Assembly: GCA_035353175.1 (NCBI GenBank)
Contig: DAOPZC010000003.1
Coordinates: 1-64,000, forward strand
Direction of reading: 5' to 3'
DNA: 64,000 bases
DNA from: DAOPZC01 sp035353175
Lineage (GTDB): Bacteria > Verrucomicrobiota > Kiritimatiellia > RFP12 > UBA1067
A program made the translations under genes and the position numbers. Position 1 is the first letter of the stretch; every line of letters starts with the position of its first letter. Positions 44,847 to 53,809 of the stretch are shown here, piece after piece. The notes beneath the pieces were generated by a model, which was not told where the DNA came from, did not search any database, and worked only from the letters and a program-made list of their open reading frames with translations.

Positions 44847-44862
44847 TGGCACACATTTTGCT
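44847..44862 (+). promoter_or_regulatory. sigma-54 (-24/-12) promoter
   Basis: TGGCAC, five bases (ACATT), TTGCT. The GG and GC pairs are 12 bp apart, the required spacing, and all core bases match consensus. Transcription would start near 44873, about 98 bp before the ABC ATPase gene. It lies directly downstream of the gene for an NtrC-type activator. Confidence 0.85.
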
Positions 44863-44970
44863 AAATTCAGATTTCAAGCCGCGCTTTAAGCCGGCTGAAC
44901 GGGATTTTTTGTCATCCTGTCGGACGGCCGACCGGATACACCGATAACCATCAACAACAGAGGAATCAGG

Positions 44971-45702
44971 ATGCTGACCGTAAGTAACCTCAAGAAGAAC
45001 TTCGGCTCGTTCCCGGCGGTAAAAGGGGTCTCTTTTACCGTTGAAAAGGGCGAAGTCCTAGGCTTTCTCGGCCCGAACGGCGCGGGAAAATCGACCACCA
45101 TGCGCATGATCACGGGGTTCATTCCCCCCAGCTCCGGCACCGCCACGGTCTGCGGGCACGACATCAGCACCGACGCCGTGGCCGCCAAACGGTGCATCGG
45201 CTACCTGCCCGAGAATGCGCCAAGTTATCACACCATGACTGTGACAGATTTTCTCACTTTCATCGGCCGGGTGCGCGGATTCGAGGGCAATGCGCTCGCG
45301 GAGAAAGTCGAAGCGGCGATCACGAAGAGCCGGCTCGACAACGTCCGCAGCCAGACCATCGAAACGCTTTCCAAAGGCTACCGCCAGCGCACGTGTTTCG
45401 CCCAGGCCATCCTGCATGATCCCCAGGTGCTGGTCATGGACGAACCCACCGACGGGCTGGACCCGAACCAGAAGTTCGTGGTGCGCGAGATGATCAAGGA
45501 GATGGCGGCCGACAAGGCGATCATCATCTCCACCCACATCCTCGAGGAGGTCGACGCCGTCTGCTCGCGCGTCATCGTCATCGCCGGCGGCCAGGTGGTC
45601 GCCAACGGCACGCCGGACGAGCTGCGCGCCAAAGATCCCCAGGGACGCCTTGACGTGGTGTTCCGCAACCTGACCATGACGGAGGGCGCATCCCATGTCT
45701 AA
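44971..45702 (+). CDS. ABC transporter ATPase, GldA-like
   Basis: 243 residues. Walker A is GPNGAGKST, Walker B VLVMDEPTDGLDP, and the signature is LSKGYRQR rather than LSGGQ, as in the GldA/NosF-type ATPases. It energises the ABC-2 permease encoded next, whose start overlaps its end by 8 bp. In Bacteroidota GldA/F/G assist gliding; the same trio is widespread in non-gliding bacteria, and the cargo is not known. It is the first gene behind the sigma-54 promoter. Confidence 0.92.
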   Translation: MLTVSNLKKNFGSFPAVKGVSFTVEKGEVLGFLGPNGAGKSTTMRMITGFIPPSSGTATVCGHDISTDAVAAKRCIGYLPENAPSYHTMTVTDFLTFIGRVRGFEGNALAEKVEAAITKSRLDNVRSQTIETLSKGYRQRTCFAQAILHDPQVLVMDEPTDGLDPNQKFVVREMIKEMAADKAIIISTHILEEVDAVCSRVIVIAGGQVVANGTPDELRAKDPQGRLDVVFRNLTMTEGASHV

Positions 45703-46441
45703 CGTGAAAACCATCAAGGCCATCTTCCAACGCGAATTCAAAGCCTACTTCGACTCGCCCGTGGCGTACGTCTTCCTCGTCGCCTTCCTCGTGCTGGTCG
45801 GATTCCTCACCTTCGGCGTGACCATGTTCTACGAGCGCCGCCAGGCCAACCTGACGCCGTTCTTCTTCTGGCACCCGTGGGTCTACCTGCTGTTGGTCCC
45901 CGCCGCCACGATGGGCCTCTGGGCCGAAGAGCGCCGCACCGGCACGATCGAGCTGCTGCTGACCCTGCCGGTCACACTGGTCGAGACGCTCGTGGGCAAG
46001 TTCCTCGCGGCGTGGGCCTTCATCGGCATCGCGCTGGCGCTGACGTTCCCGATCGTCGCGACGACCGCTTGGCTCGGCAACCCCGACATGGGCGCGATCG
46101 CGTGCGGCTACCTCGGCTCGTTCCTGCTTTCGGGCGCGTGCGTGGCGGTCGGCGTCTTCGCCTCGGCGCTCTCGCGCAGCCAGGTCATCGGCTTTGTGAT
46201 CGCCCTCGCGATCTGCCTCCTCCTGCTGATCATCGGCTTCGACCCCGTGATCAACGCGGTCTCCGGCTGGGGCGTGCCCGCCGGCATCGTCAACGCCGTC
46301 GCCTCATGCAGCCTGATGCAGCATTTCGACGCCATGCGCCGCGGCGTGATCGATTTCTACGACATCGGCTACTACGTCGGCGTGATGGTCTTCATGCTGG
46401 CCGCCGCACACGTCGTCACCGACAACCGCAAGGCTTCCTAA
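45695..46441 (+). CDS. ABC-2 permease, GldF-like
   Basis: 248 residues with six hydrophobic helices, beginning with the cytoplasmic TIKAIFQREFKAYFDSPVAY, typical of ABC-2 permeases. LWAEERRTGTIELLLTLPV is the family's characteristic loop. It should form the membrane part of the transporter with the preceding ATPase; overlapping genes indicate coupled translation. Substrate unknown. Confidence 0.9.
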   Translation: MSNVKTIKAIFQREFKAYFDSPVAYVFLVAFLVLVGFLTFGVTMFYERRQANLTPFFFWHPWVYLLLVPAATMGLWAEERRTGTIELLLTLPVTLVETLVGKFLAAWAFIGIALALTFPIVATTAWLGNPDMGAIACGYLGSFLLSGACVAVGVFASALSRSQVIGFVIALAICLLLLIIGFDPVINAVSGWGVPAGIVNAVASCSLMQHFDAMRRGVIDFYDIGYYVGVMVFMLAAAHVVTDNRKAS

Positions 46442-46468
46442 GCCCGTTCGCAAAAAGGAGTTTTTGTC

Positions 46469-48376
46469 ATGTCTGACACCCAATCTAAAACCGTCTCACG
46501 CATCGGCACCGGTGCCGCGGGCCTCGCGGTCCTGTTGGTCATCATCGGCGCCGTCAACCTCATCATCGCCAACCTGCGCCTCCGCGTAGACCTGACCGCC
46601 GAGAAGCTCTACACGCTTTCGGACGGCTCGAAGCAAGTCCTCGGCAAACTCGAGAACGACGTGGTGCTGAAGTTCTACTTCAGCTCCAGTTCGGCCGAAA
46701 TGCCCATGGGCTTCAAGACCTACGCCAACCAGGTGCAGGATCTGCTCAAAGAGTACGAGATCGCCGGCAAGGGCCGCGTCACGCTCGAAGCCTACGACCC
46801 CAAGCCCGACTCGGATCCGGAGGAGTGGGCCCAGCGTTACGGCATTGAGCCGCAGCAGACCAACCCGTTCGGCCAGCCGGTCTATTTCGGCATGGTCGCG
46901 GTCAGCGGCGAAAACGAGCAGGTGATCCCCGGCTTCAACCCGCGCACCGAAGCGACGCTCGAATACGACATCACCCGCCTCATCACGCGCGTGGCCTGGC
47001 CGGAGAAACCGGTGCTCGGCGTCATGAGCAGCCTCAGCGTGCTCGGCGAGCCGCAGAACCCGATGATGATGATGCAGCGCCGCCAGCAGCAGGATCAAGG
47101 CTGGACCGCGTTCCGCGAACTGCGCAAGGACTACACCGTCCGCGAGATCAAGACCGACGCCGAAGAGATCGAGAGCGACGTCAAGACGCTGATCGTCCTT
47201 CACCCGAAGGACCTCGCGGACAAGACGCTCTTCGCGATCGACCAGTTCGTTCTGCGCGGCGGCCGCCTGATCGTCTGCGTCGACCCCTTCAGCGTCGCGG
47301 ACTTCGAAGCTAACCAGCAGCAGAACCCGATGATGATGCAGATGGGCGGCGGCGGCCAGGCCGGTCCCTCGACCCTTGGCAAGCTCTTCGAGGTGTGGGG
47401 CATCGGCTTCGACACGTCCAAGATCGTCGCGGACATGAGCTGCGCCACCAAGCTGAACGCCGGCAACGGCCGCGTCGAGGACAACCCCGCCTTCCTCTCG
47501 CTGGGCCAGCCCAACATGGCCAAGAGCGATCTGCTCACGGCACAGCTTTCGGCCGTCATGATGCCGTTCGCGGGCGCCCTCTCGGCCAACACGCCCAAGG
47601 AGATCACCTTCACGCCGCTCATCACCACCTCGAAGGACAACGCCTGCCTGGTGGACCAGATGAACGCGCAGTTCGGCATGAGCGCCATGCGTGCGCAACT
47701 CAAGCCCGACGGCGCAGAGCGCGTGCTCGCCGCCCGGCTGCAAGGCACCTTCAAGACCGCCTTCCCGAACGGCGTCGAGACCAACGCCACCGCCGGCGCC
47801 GCCACCAACGCCACGCCGAACCACCTGACCTCGGGCACCAGCACCGTCATGGTCTTCGGCGACGCCGACTTCCTGAACGATCGCTTCTGCGTGCAGGTCG
47901 TCAACTCGCTCTTCGGCTCCATCGCGCAGCCGATCAACGACAATCTGACGCTTTTCGGCAACACCGTCGAACAGTTCGCCGGACGCGAAGAGCTGATCGG
48001 CGTCCGCTCGCGCGGCCAGTTCAACCGTCCCTTCGCCATGGTCGACGCGCTCGAGGTCAAGGCCATGCGGCAGTGGCAGGCCGAAGAGGAGCGCCTCGAA
48101 GCCGCGCTGAAAGAGACCCAGGATCGCCTGACCGCGCTCCAGCAGCAGAAGACCGGCAACGAGCGGCTGATCCTCTCGAAGGAGCAGCAATCCGAGCTGG
48201 AGCAGTTCCGCAAAACCCAGGCCGACACGCGCAAGCAGCTCAAAGAGGTCCGCAAGAACCTCAACAAAGAGATCGAAAGCCTCGGCCTGACCCTCAAGGT
48301 CGTCAACATCGCCCTGATCCCGTTGTTGGTCATCGGCTTCGGACTCTACCGCGGTTTCCAGCGCAAGAAACGGTAA
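46469..48376 (+). CDS. GldG-like ABC-associated membrane protein
   Basis: 635 residues. An N-terminal TM helix (about 15-37) and a C-terminal one (about 610-628) flank a large extracytoplasmic domain of the GldG/ABC_transp_aux type (VDLTAEKLYTLSDGSKQVL near the start is typical). A coiled coil rich in Gln, Glu and Lys (about 535-605) precedes the last helix. A Met/Gln-rich insert lies near 185-200. GldG works with GldA and GldF. It is spaced 27 bp after the permease with AAAAGGAG before the ATG. Confidence 0.88.
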   Translation: MSDTQSKTVSRIGTGAAGLAVLLVIIGAVNLIIANLRLRVDLTAEKLYTLSDGSKQVLGKLENDVVLKFYFSSSSAEMPMGFKTYANQVQDLLKEYEIAGKGRVTLEAYDPKPDSDPEEWAQRYGIEPQQTNPFGQPVYFGMVAVSGENEQVIPGFNPRTEATLEYDITRLITRVAWPEKPVLGVMSSLSVLGEPQNPMMMMQRRQQQDQGWTAFRELRKDYTVREIKTDAEEIESDVKTLIVLHPKDLADKTLFAIDQFVLRGGRLIVCVDPFSVADFEANQQQNPMMMQMGGGGQAGPSTLGKLFEVWGIGFDTSKIVADMSCATKLNAGNGRVEDNPAFLSLGQPNMAKSDLLTAQLSAVMMPFAGALSANTPKEITFTPLITTSKDNACLVDQMNAQFGMSAMRAQLKPDGAERVLAARLQGTFKTAFPNGVETNATAGAATNATPNHLTSGTSTVMVFGDADFLNDRFCVQVVNSLFGSIAQPINDNLTLFGNTVEQFAGREELIGVRSRGQFNRPFAMVDALEVKAMRQWQAEEERLEAALKETQDRLTALQQQKTGNERLILSKEQQSELEQFRKTQADTRKQLKEVRKNLNKEIESLGLTLKVVNIALIPLLVIGFGLYRGFQRKKR

Positions 48377-48383
48377 ACCGGCC

Positions 48384-48407
48384 GGGGCGGGCCTTCGCGC
48401 CCGCCCC
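48384..48407. repeat. GC hairpin between GldG-like and DUF4340 genes
   Basis: GGGGCGGGC (48384-48392), loop CTTCGC, GCCCGCCCC (48399-48407). Perfect nine-base stem in the 77-bp gap; no strong T-run. It could temper read-through or protect mRNA. Confidence 0.6.
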
Positions 48408-48453
48408 TCTTCCCGATCTCTTTGTCCCGAAACGTTCAAAAGGATTTTTTACC

Positions 48454-49512
48454 ATGACGAACAAAAAACTCATCGCACTCACTGCGGTCGCGGCCGTGCT
48501 GGTCGGCCTCGCCTACCTCAGCAGCTCCAGCAAAAAAGTGAAGACGCCCTCGCTCGTCGGCAAGCCCGTGCTGTCGGACTTCGACCTCAGCGAGGTCGCG
48601 AAGATCGAAGCCGGCGCGACGGGCGGCAAGAAGCTGATGCTCGAAAGCACGGACGCCGGCTGGGTCATCAAGTCGCTCTTCGGTTATCCGGCGGACATCG
48701 CCAAGATCCGCGAGAACCTGTTGAAGATCAAGGACCTCAAGGTCGGCCACGTCGCCGCCGGCAAGAAGCTGGACAACCCCTTGATCGTCGATCTGCAGAA
48801 TGCGGCCGGCAAATCGCTGGCCACGCTGCGCCTCGGCGACAAGCACATGCGCCAGCCGGCCGGCGAGACGGCGCAGTTCGGCGGCGGCGGATACCCGGAC
48901 GGGCGCTACGTCTCCGCGGCCGGCAGCGACGCCGTCGTGCTCGTCAAGGAGTCGCTCGAAGCCTTCGACGGCGATCCGAAGAGCTGGACCGACACGCAGA
49001 TCGCGTCGGTGCCCGCCGCCGACATCACGGCCATTGACCTCGCCAACAGCGGCAAGGCCGTCAAGCTGTCGAAGAAGGACGGCGCCTGGACCCTCGACGG
49101 CTTGGGCGCGAAAGAGGAATTCGACACCTCCAAGAGCTACGGCATCGAGTCCGCGCTCAACTACCTCAACTTCAACACCGTCGTCGACCCCGCGCTGACC
49201 GACGAGAAGCTCGGCATTTCGACCGGCTCGGTCTTCAAAGTCACCCTGAAGAACGGCGAATCCTACACCGCCAAGATCGGTGCCGCCGCCGAAGGCGGAA
49301 CGGACCGCTACTTCAAGATCAGCGCCGCCTTTTCGGCCGTCGGCACGAACGCCACCGAAAATGCCGCCCTTGCCAAGAAGGTCGAGGCCTTCAACGCCAA
49401 GGCCGGCAAATGGGCCTACACCATCGCCTCCTACGGCGCGGAGAACATGACCAAAGCGCGCTCCGACCTGGTGAAGGCCAAGGAAGAGCCCAAGAAAGAA
49501 GAGACAAAATAG
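48454..49512 (+). CDS. DUF4340 protein (ABC-associated)
   Basis: 352 residues. One N-terminal TM helix or uncleaved signal (about 5-22), then repeated beta segments with a DUF4340 pattern (FDLSEVAKIEAG, GWVIKSLFGYPADIAKIRENLLKIKDLKVG, then a second similar unit). DUF4340 proteins commonly follow GldG-like genes and probably sit on the outer face of the ABC complex; no activity is known. AAGGA nine bases before the ATG at 48454 sets the start. The tail is Lys/Glu-rich. Confidence 0.85.
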   Translation: MTNKKLIALTAVAAVLVGLAYLSSSSKKVKTPSLVGKPVLSDFDLSEVAKIEAGATGGKKLMLESTDAGWVIKSLFGYPADIAKIRENLLKIKDLKVGHVAAGKKLDNPLIVDLQNAAGKSLATLRLGDKHMRQPAGETAQFGGGGYPDGRYVSAAGSDAVVLVKESLEAFDGDPKSWTDTQIASVPAADITAIDLANSGKAVKLSKKDGAWTLDGLGAKEEFDTSKSYGIESALNYLNFNTVVDPALTDEKLGISTGSVFKVTLKNGESYTAKIGAAAEGGTDRYFKISAAFSAVGTNATENAALAKKVEAFNAKAGKWAYTIASYGAENMTKARSDLVKAKEEPKKEETK

Positions 49513-49524
49513 TGCCTTCGTGCG

Positions 49525-49588
49525 TTAGTTCGTTAGTGCATGAGTCTGATGCACGGCGCTTCTGCCAACGAATGCACTAATGAACTAA
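49525..49588. repeat. inverted short-repeat pair forming a 17-bp stem
   Basis: TTAGTTCGTTAGTGCAT (49525-49541) pairs with ATGCACTAATGAACTAA (49572-49588) with a single G-T pair; loop 30 bases. The right arm continues as an ACTAATGA tandem to 49604. It lies in the 102-bp gap before the MoxR gene. No protein can be read from the loop. Confidence 0.75.
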
Positions 49589-49614
49589 TGAACTAATGAA
49601 CTAGAGAGTTACCT

Positions 49615-50598
49615 ATGGACCTTCAAAACACCACCAACCTCGTCGCCGCCCAAGCCGAGACCCTGGCAAAGATCCGCCAGGAAGTGAACAAGGTGATCGT
49701 CGGACAGGAAAAGCTGATCGACCGCCTCATCATCGCGCTCATCACGGGGGGGCACATTCTGCTCGAAGGCGTGCCGGGCCTCGCCAAGACCCTTTCCGTC
49801 CGCACCCTGGCCGATGCCCTGGGCTTGCAGTTCCAGCGCATCTCGTTCACGCCTGATCTGCTGCCCGCCGACGTGATCGGCACGATGATCTACAATCCCA
49901 AGGACGCGACCTTCACACCCAAGAAAGGCCCCGTCTTCACCAACCTCCTGCTCGCGGACGAAATCAACCGCGCGCCCGCCAAGGTGCAGAGCGCCCTGCT
50001 TGAAGCCATGCAGGAGCACCAGGTCACCATCGGCGAGAACACCTACAAGCTGCCCGCGCCTTTTCTCGTGATGGCCACGCAGAACCCCATCGAGCAGGAA
50101 GGCACTTATCCGCTCCCCGAGGCACAGGTCGACCGTTTCATGCTCAAATGCGTCATCACGCATCCCTCGCGCGACGACGAGCGCCGCATCATGAACCGTT
50201 TCACGCAGAAGCAGCCCGCGTCCGTGCAGGCCGTGATCAGCGCCGCCGACGTGCAGGCCCTGCGCGACACGCTGGAGCAGGTCTACTGCGACGAGAAGGT
50301 CGGCGACTACATCCTCGACATCGTCTTCGCCACGCGCGATCCCAAGGCCCACAAGCTCGACGCCCTCGCGGACCAGATCCAGATGGGCGCATCACCGCGC
50401 GCCACGCTCTGCCTCAACCTGGCGGCACGCGCCAACGCCCTGATGCACGGCCGCGCCTACGCCACGCCGCAGGACGTGAAGGAGATCGCCCACGACGTGT
50501 TGCGCCACCGCATCATGCTCACCTATGAGGCCGAGGCCGAAGAGGTCACCACCGACAAGGTCATCACCACGATCCTCAGCGAGATCCCCGTGCCGTGA
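49615..50598 (+). CDS. MoxR-family AAA+ ATPase
   Basis: 327 residues. Walker A is GVPGLAKT, Walker B LLLADEINRAP, and the family segment VMATQNPIEQEGTYPLPEAQVDRF is complete. MoxR ATPases are chaperones that act with VWA-domain proteins, here encoded just downstream (DUF58, BatA, BatB). This gene opens the Bat part of the operon. Confidence 0.95.
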   Translation: MDLQNTTNLVAAQAETLAKIRQEVNKVIVGQEKLIDRLIIALITGGHILLEGVPGLAKTLSVRTLADALGLQFQRISFTPDLLPADVIGTMIYNPKDATFTPKKGPVFTNLLLADEINRAPAKVQSALLEAMQEHQVTIGENTYKLPAPFLVMATQNPIEQEGTYPLPEAQVDRFMLKCVITHPSRDDERRIMNRFTQKQPASVQAVISAADVQALRDTLEQVYCDEKVGDYILDIVFATRDPKAHKLDALADQIQMGASPRATLCLNLAARANALMHGRAYATPQDVKEIAHDVLRHRIMLTYEAEAEEVTTDKVITTILSEIPVP

Positions 50599-50721
50599 GA
50601 AGTTAATAGCGAAGGGCGATTAGTTCATAGCCTGGAGAACATCCGCCTGAAAGCCGACAGCGCGACACAGACGAAAAGCAAAGCCTTTATTAATTCTTAA
50701 CTTTTCATTATTAGTCCGCAT
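50599..50721 (+). pseudogene. remnant of a four-helix-bundle gene between inverted short repeats
   Basis: The 123-bp gap has short repeats in opposite orientation at its edges (GAGAAGTTAATAGCG on the left, TTCTTAACTTTTCATT on the right). Between them one frame reads LENIRLKADSATQTKSKAF and then stops. That resembles the N-terminus of S23-like four-helix-bundle proteins, and the TKS-x-AF part matches the remnant at 53843. The rest of the gene is missing. This is a weak but specific resemblance. Confidence 0.4.
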
Positions 50722-51600
50722 ATGGTTGATACCACAGAGCTGATGAAGCAGGTGGGGAAGATCAAAATCCTCACCTCGCACCTGATCGACGACCGCCTAT
50801 CCGGCGATTACCATTCGGTCTTCAAAGGCCAGGGCGTCGAATTCGACGAGGTGCGACCCTACGTGCCCGGCGACGACGTGCGCTCCATCGACTGGAATGT
50901 CACGGCCCGCACCGGCTCGCCCCATGTCAAGCGCTTCTCCGAAGAACGCGAGCTCACCGTCATCTTTCTGGTCGACGTGTCCGGCTCGCAGGTCTTCGGC
51001 TCGGGCTCGCGCTCGAAGTCCGAGCTCGCCGCCGAGATCACGAGTCTGCTGGCCATGACGGCGATCCGCAACCAGGACAAGATCGGGCTCATCCTCTTCA
51101 GCGACCGCATCCTCAAATCGATCCCGCCGCGCAAAGGCCGCACGGCCGTCATGCGCCTCGTGCGCGAGGTTCTCGCCGCCGACGAGACCCGCGAAGGCAC
51201 GGACATCACCGCGGCGCTGCGCTTCCTCAACAACGTGCAGAAGCGCAAGGCCGTCGTCTTTCTGGTCTCGGACTTCCAAGACGCCGACTACGAGCGGGAG
51301 CTGCGGGTCACCGCGCGCCACCACGATGTGATCGCCTGCCCCATCTCCGACCCCTGCGAATCGGACTTGCCCGACGTGGGGCTCATCGAGCTGCAGGATC
51401 CCGAATCCGGCGAGTTGCTGCTGGTGGACACGTCCTCCTCCTCCGTGCGCGACGCCTTCCGTTCGCAAGCCTCCGCCGAGAACGAGCAGCTCCTGCGTTT
51501 CTTGAAGCGGACCGGCATCGATTTCATCCGGCTCTCGACCGACACCCCTTACATCGATGACGTGCGGGCCCTCTTCCGCCGCCGCGCCCGCAAACACTAA
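50722..51600 (+). CDS. DUF58 / VWA-like protein
   Basis: 292 residues. The DUF58 core GVEFDEVRPYVPGDDVRSIDWNVTARTG (19 identities typical of the family lie around it, from about 38 to 66) is followed by a VWA-like domain with the MIDAS motif DVSGS. DUF58 proteins are MoxR partners. No TM helix is evident, so it is cytosolic or membrane-peripheral. The ATG follows repeat-rich DNA with no Shine-Dalgarno. Confidence 0.9.
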   Translation: MVDTTELMKQVGKIKILTSHLIDDRLSGDYHSVFKGQGVEFDEVRPYVPGDDVRSIDWNVTARTGSPHVKRFSEERELTVIFLVDVSGSQVFGSGSRSKSELAAEITSLLAMTAIRNQDKIGLILFSDRILKSIPPRKGRTAVMRLVREVLAADETREGTDITAALRFLNNVQKRKAVVFLVSDFQDADYERELRVTARHHDVIACPISDPCESDLPDVGLIELQDPESGELLLVDTSSSSVRDAFRSQASAENEQLLRFLKRTGIDFIRLSTDTPYIDDVRALFRRRARKH

Positions 51601-51601
51601 C

Positions 51602-52618
51602 ATGAGAAGTCAAAAGTCAGAAGTCAGAAGACGGAAGCCGATGCGGGGAAACCCCTCGCTCCTATCGGCTCTATTTGCCCTGTCCGTCCTATTCTCTCTC
51701 CCCTCCCTTGCCGCTTTCACCAGCGACCTTTCAAACGGCGACATCTCCATCAAGCTCGACGCGACGCCCGACAAGGTCTCGCCCGCCGAAGACCTGATGC
51801 TGACCCTCACGGTCGAGGCCCCCTCACATCTGACGGTCACGCTGCCCGATCTGCGCGACCGCTTCTCCGGCTTCAGCACGGCCGAAGATTTCGCCACCGA
51901 TCCGCTCGAGGCCAACGGCCGCACGCGCCAGACCTACCGCTGGCGGCTGGTGCCGGAACCGGGCGCCGAACGGTACCGGCTCGCGCCCTTCGCGGTCACC
52001 ACGCTGGACAAGCGCTCCGCTACGCCGCAAGGCGCCTCTTTCGCCACCAAGCCCGTGCTCTTTCCCGGCGAGGGCGAACGCCCGGTCGTGACGGGAGATC
52101 CCGAAGTCACGCCCGCGCCCGAGTGGATTCCGCCTACGGCCCGGACCGTCACGCTCTGGATCTTCGCAGCGCTCGCGGGCGTCGCCGCACTCGCCGCGAT
52201 CCTCTACGGCCTCACCCAACTTTCGCGCCGCGTCCGCGAGCACCGCATGTCTCCGGTCGAACGCGCCATGGCTGAACTCCAGCGCCTGCTGGGCCGCAAC
52301 TTGCCAAGCCGCGGCCTCTACAAGGAGTTCTACATCGAGCTCACCATGGTCGTGCGCCGCTACATCGAGCGCACGCACAGCATCCGCGCGCCCGAGCAGA
52401 CCACGCAGGAATTTCTGGCCGCCGCCTCCCACGCGGCCTCTTTCACGCCCGATGTGATCGCCCAACTCCGCACGTTCCTCGAATCCGCCGACCTCGTGAA
52501 GTTCGCGGGGCAGGAAGCCACCCCCGCGATGACCGACGATGCCACGGCCAAAGCCCGCGCCTACATCAGCGCCGACGCGCAGCACGGCGACAAGGCGGAG
52601 TTGGCTGTGAGAAGTTAG
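51602..52618 (+). CDS. membrane protein of the Bat operon with repeat-derived N-terminus
   Basis: 338 residues. A signal peptide follows the start; an Ig-like/BatD-like beta region (about 35-180) leads to a TM helix (about 185-207) and a cytoplasmic helical domain (RLLGRNLPSRGLYKEFYIEL). The first dozen residues (MRSQKSEVRRRK) are encoded by a TCAGAAG-type tandem repeat immediately after the DUF58 stop. A second ATG at 51641 gives a normal signal peptide and may be the original start. Function unknown; position suggests a MoxR/Bat complex subunit. Confidence 0.75.
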   Translation: MRSQKSEVRRRKPMRGNPSLLSALFALSVLFSLPSLAAFTSDLSNGDISIKLDATPDKVSPAEDLMLTLTVEAPSHLTVTLPDLRDRFSGFSTAEDFATDPLEANGRTRQTYRWRLVPEPGAERYRLAPFAVTTLDKRSATPQGASFATKPVLFPGEGERPVVTGDPEVTPAPEWIPPTARTVTLWIFAALAGVAALAAILYGLTQLSRRVREHRMSPVERAMAELQRLLGRNLPSRGLYKEFYIELTMVVRRYIERTHSIRAPEQTTQEFLAAASHAASFTPDVIAQLRTFLESADLVKFAGQEATPAMTDDATAKARAYISADAQHGDKAELAVRS

Positions 52619-52771
52619 GACCTCAAATCCATGCACACCACAACCTTCACACCTTTTCAATCCCGTTCTCCGGCCATAGCGAGGATGATCAAACTTTCGT
52701 TTTTTATAACAGGCACGCCGTCGCCCGCCTCTCAACTTCTTACTTCTAACTCCTAATTCCTCCTTTCTTTC
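52619..52771. repeat. spacer with inverted short repeats
   Basis: 153 bp without a convincing gene. AAGTTAGGA at the left edge (about 52609-52620) faces AACTTCTTACTTCTAACTCC on the right (from 52734), repeating the inverted-repeat layout seen at 49525, 50599 and 53810. The roughly 110-bp middle is AT-richer than its surroundings in part and encodes nothing I recognise. Confidence 0.5.
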
Positions 52772-53809
52772 ATGCTCTCCTTCGCCACACCGCTCGCTTT
52801 CCTCCTGCTGTTGCCTTGGGCCGTCGCCGCCTGGCGCTTGTACCGCACAGGCCAGCGCGCGGGCGTGCTCTTCGCGCCTACGCACCGCCTGCCGGCCAAG
52901 ACCGCGGGCTGGCGCGTCGCGCTGGCCCGCACCGTCCCGCTGCTGTTTCTCTCCGGCTCGCTTTTGCTGATCCTCGCCGCGGCGCGGCCGCGCACCGCGC
53001 TCGCCCGCGAACGCCGCTCGGTCAACGCCATCGCCATCGGCATGGTGGTCGACGTCTCGGGGTCGATGGAGGCGCTCGACCTCTCGCCGTCCCAGCAGGC
53101 GTGGAAGACCCGGCTCGACGTGGTGAAGGAAATGTTCGCGCGGTTCGTCGAAGCGCGGCCCGACGATCTGATCGGGCTCGTCACCTTCGGCGGCTACGCC
53201 TCCACGCGCGCGCCGCTGACGGCCGACCACCGCGCCCTCGTCCACGTGCTCAAAGGCGTCGAGATCCCCCGCTCCCAGACCGACGCCCAAGGCCGCCCGG
53301 TCGACCAGGAGGAGACCCTCACCGCGATCGGCGACGGCCTCGCCACCGGAGTCGCGCGCCTCACCGACGCCGAGCCCAAGACGCGCATCATCATCCTGCT
53401 CTCCGACGGCGAATCCAACACCGGCATCATCACGCCGGATCAAGCGGCCGACGCCGCGGCCAAGATTGGCGTGCGCGTCTACGCCATCGGCGTGGGGTCG
53501 AACAACCGCACGCCCTTTAAAACGCGCGACCTGTTTGGCCGCGAGACCATCGCCTACGCGGACGCGACGTTCGACGAGACCCAGCTCAAGGCCATCGCCT
53601 CAAAAACCAGCGGCCGCTACTTCAGCGTGCGCGACAACGAAGGCCTGAAGAAGGCGCTCGAAGAAATCAACGCACTCGAGACCACCAAGATCGACCGCCA
53701 GGTCTACCAGCGTTTCGACGAACACTTTGTCCGCTTTCTTCTCTGGGGCGCCGCCCTCGCCGCCCTCGCCCTCACCCTCAACATGAACCTGACCCGGAGG
53801 CTCCTCTAG
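52772..53809 (+). CDS. batA: BatA-like VWA membrane protein
   Basis: 345 residues. Two N-terminal TM helices (about 5-22 and 48-68), a VWA domain (about 85-300) with the complete MIDAS motif DVSGS and a C-terminal TM helix (about 315-335) make the BatA/BatB layout. VWA proteins bind metal and partner with MoxR. Bat proteins were named for aerotolerance in Bacteroides; the molecular job is unclear. The symbol is by layout and order, since BatA and BatB are paralogues. Confidence 0.85.
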   Translation: MLSFATPLAFLLLLPWAVAAWRLYRTGQRAGVLFAPTHRLPAKTAGWRVALARTVPLLFLSGSLLLILAAARPRTALARERRSVNAIAIGMVVDVSGSMEALDLSPSQQAWKTRLDVVKEMFARFVEARPDDLIGLVTFGGYASTRAPLTADHRALVHVLKGVEIPRSQTDAQGRPVDQEETLTAIGDGLATGVARLTDAEPKTRIIILLSDGESNTGIITPDQAADAAAKIGVRVYAIGVGSNNRTPFKTRDLFGRETIAYADATFDETQLKAIASKTSGRYFSVRDNEGLKKALEEINALETTKIDRQVYQRFDEHFVRFLLWGAALAALALTLNMNLTRRLL

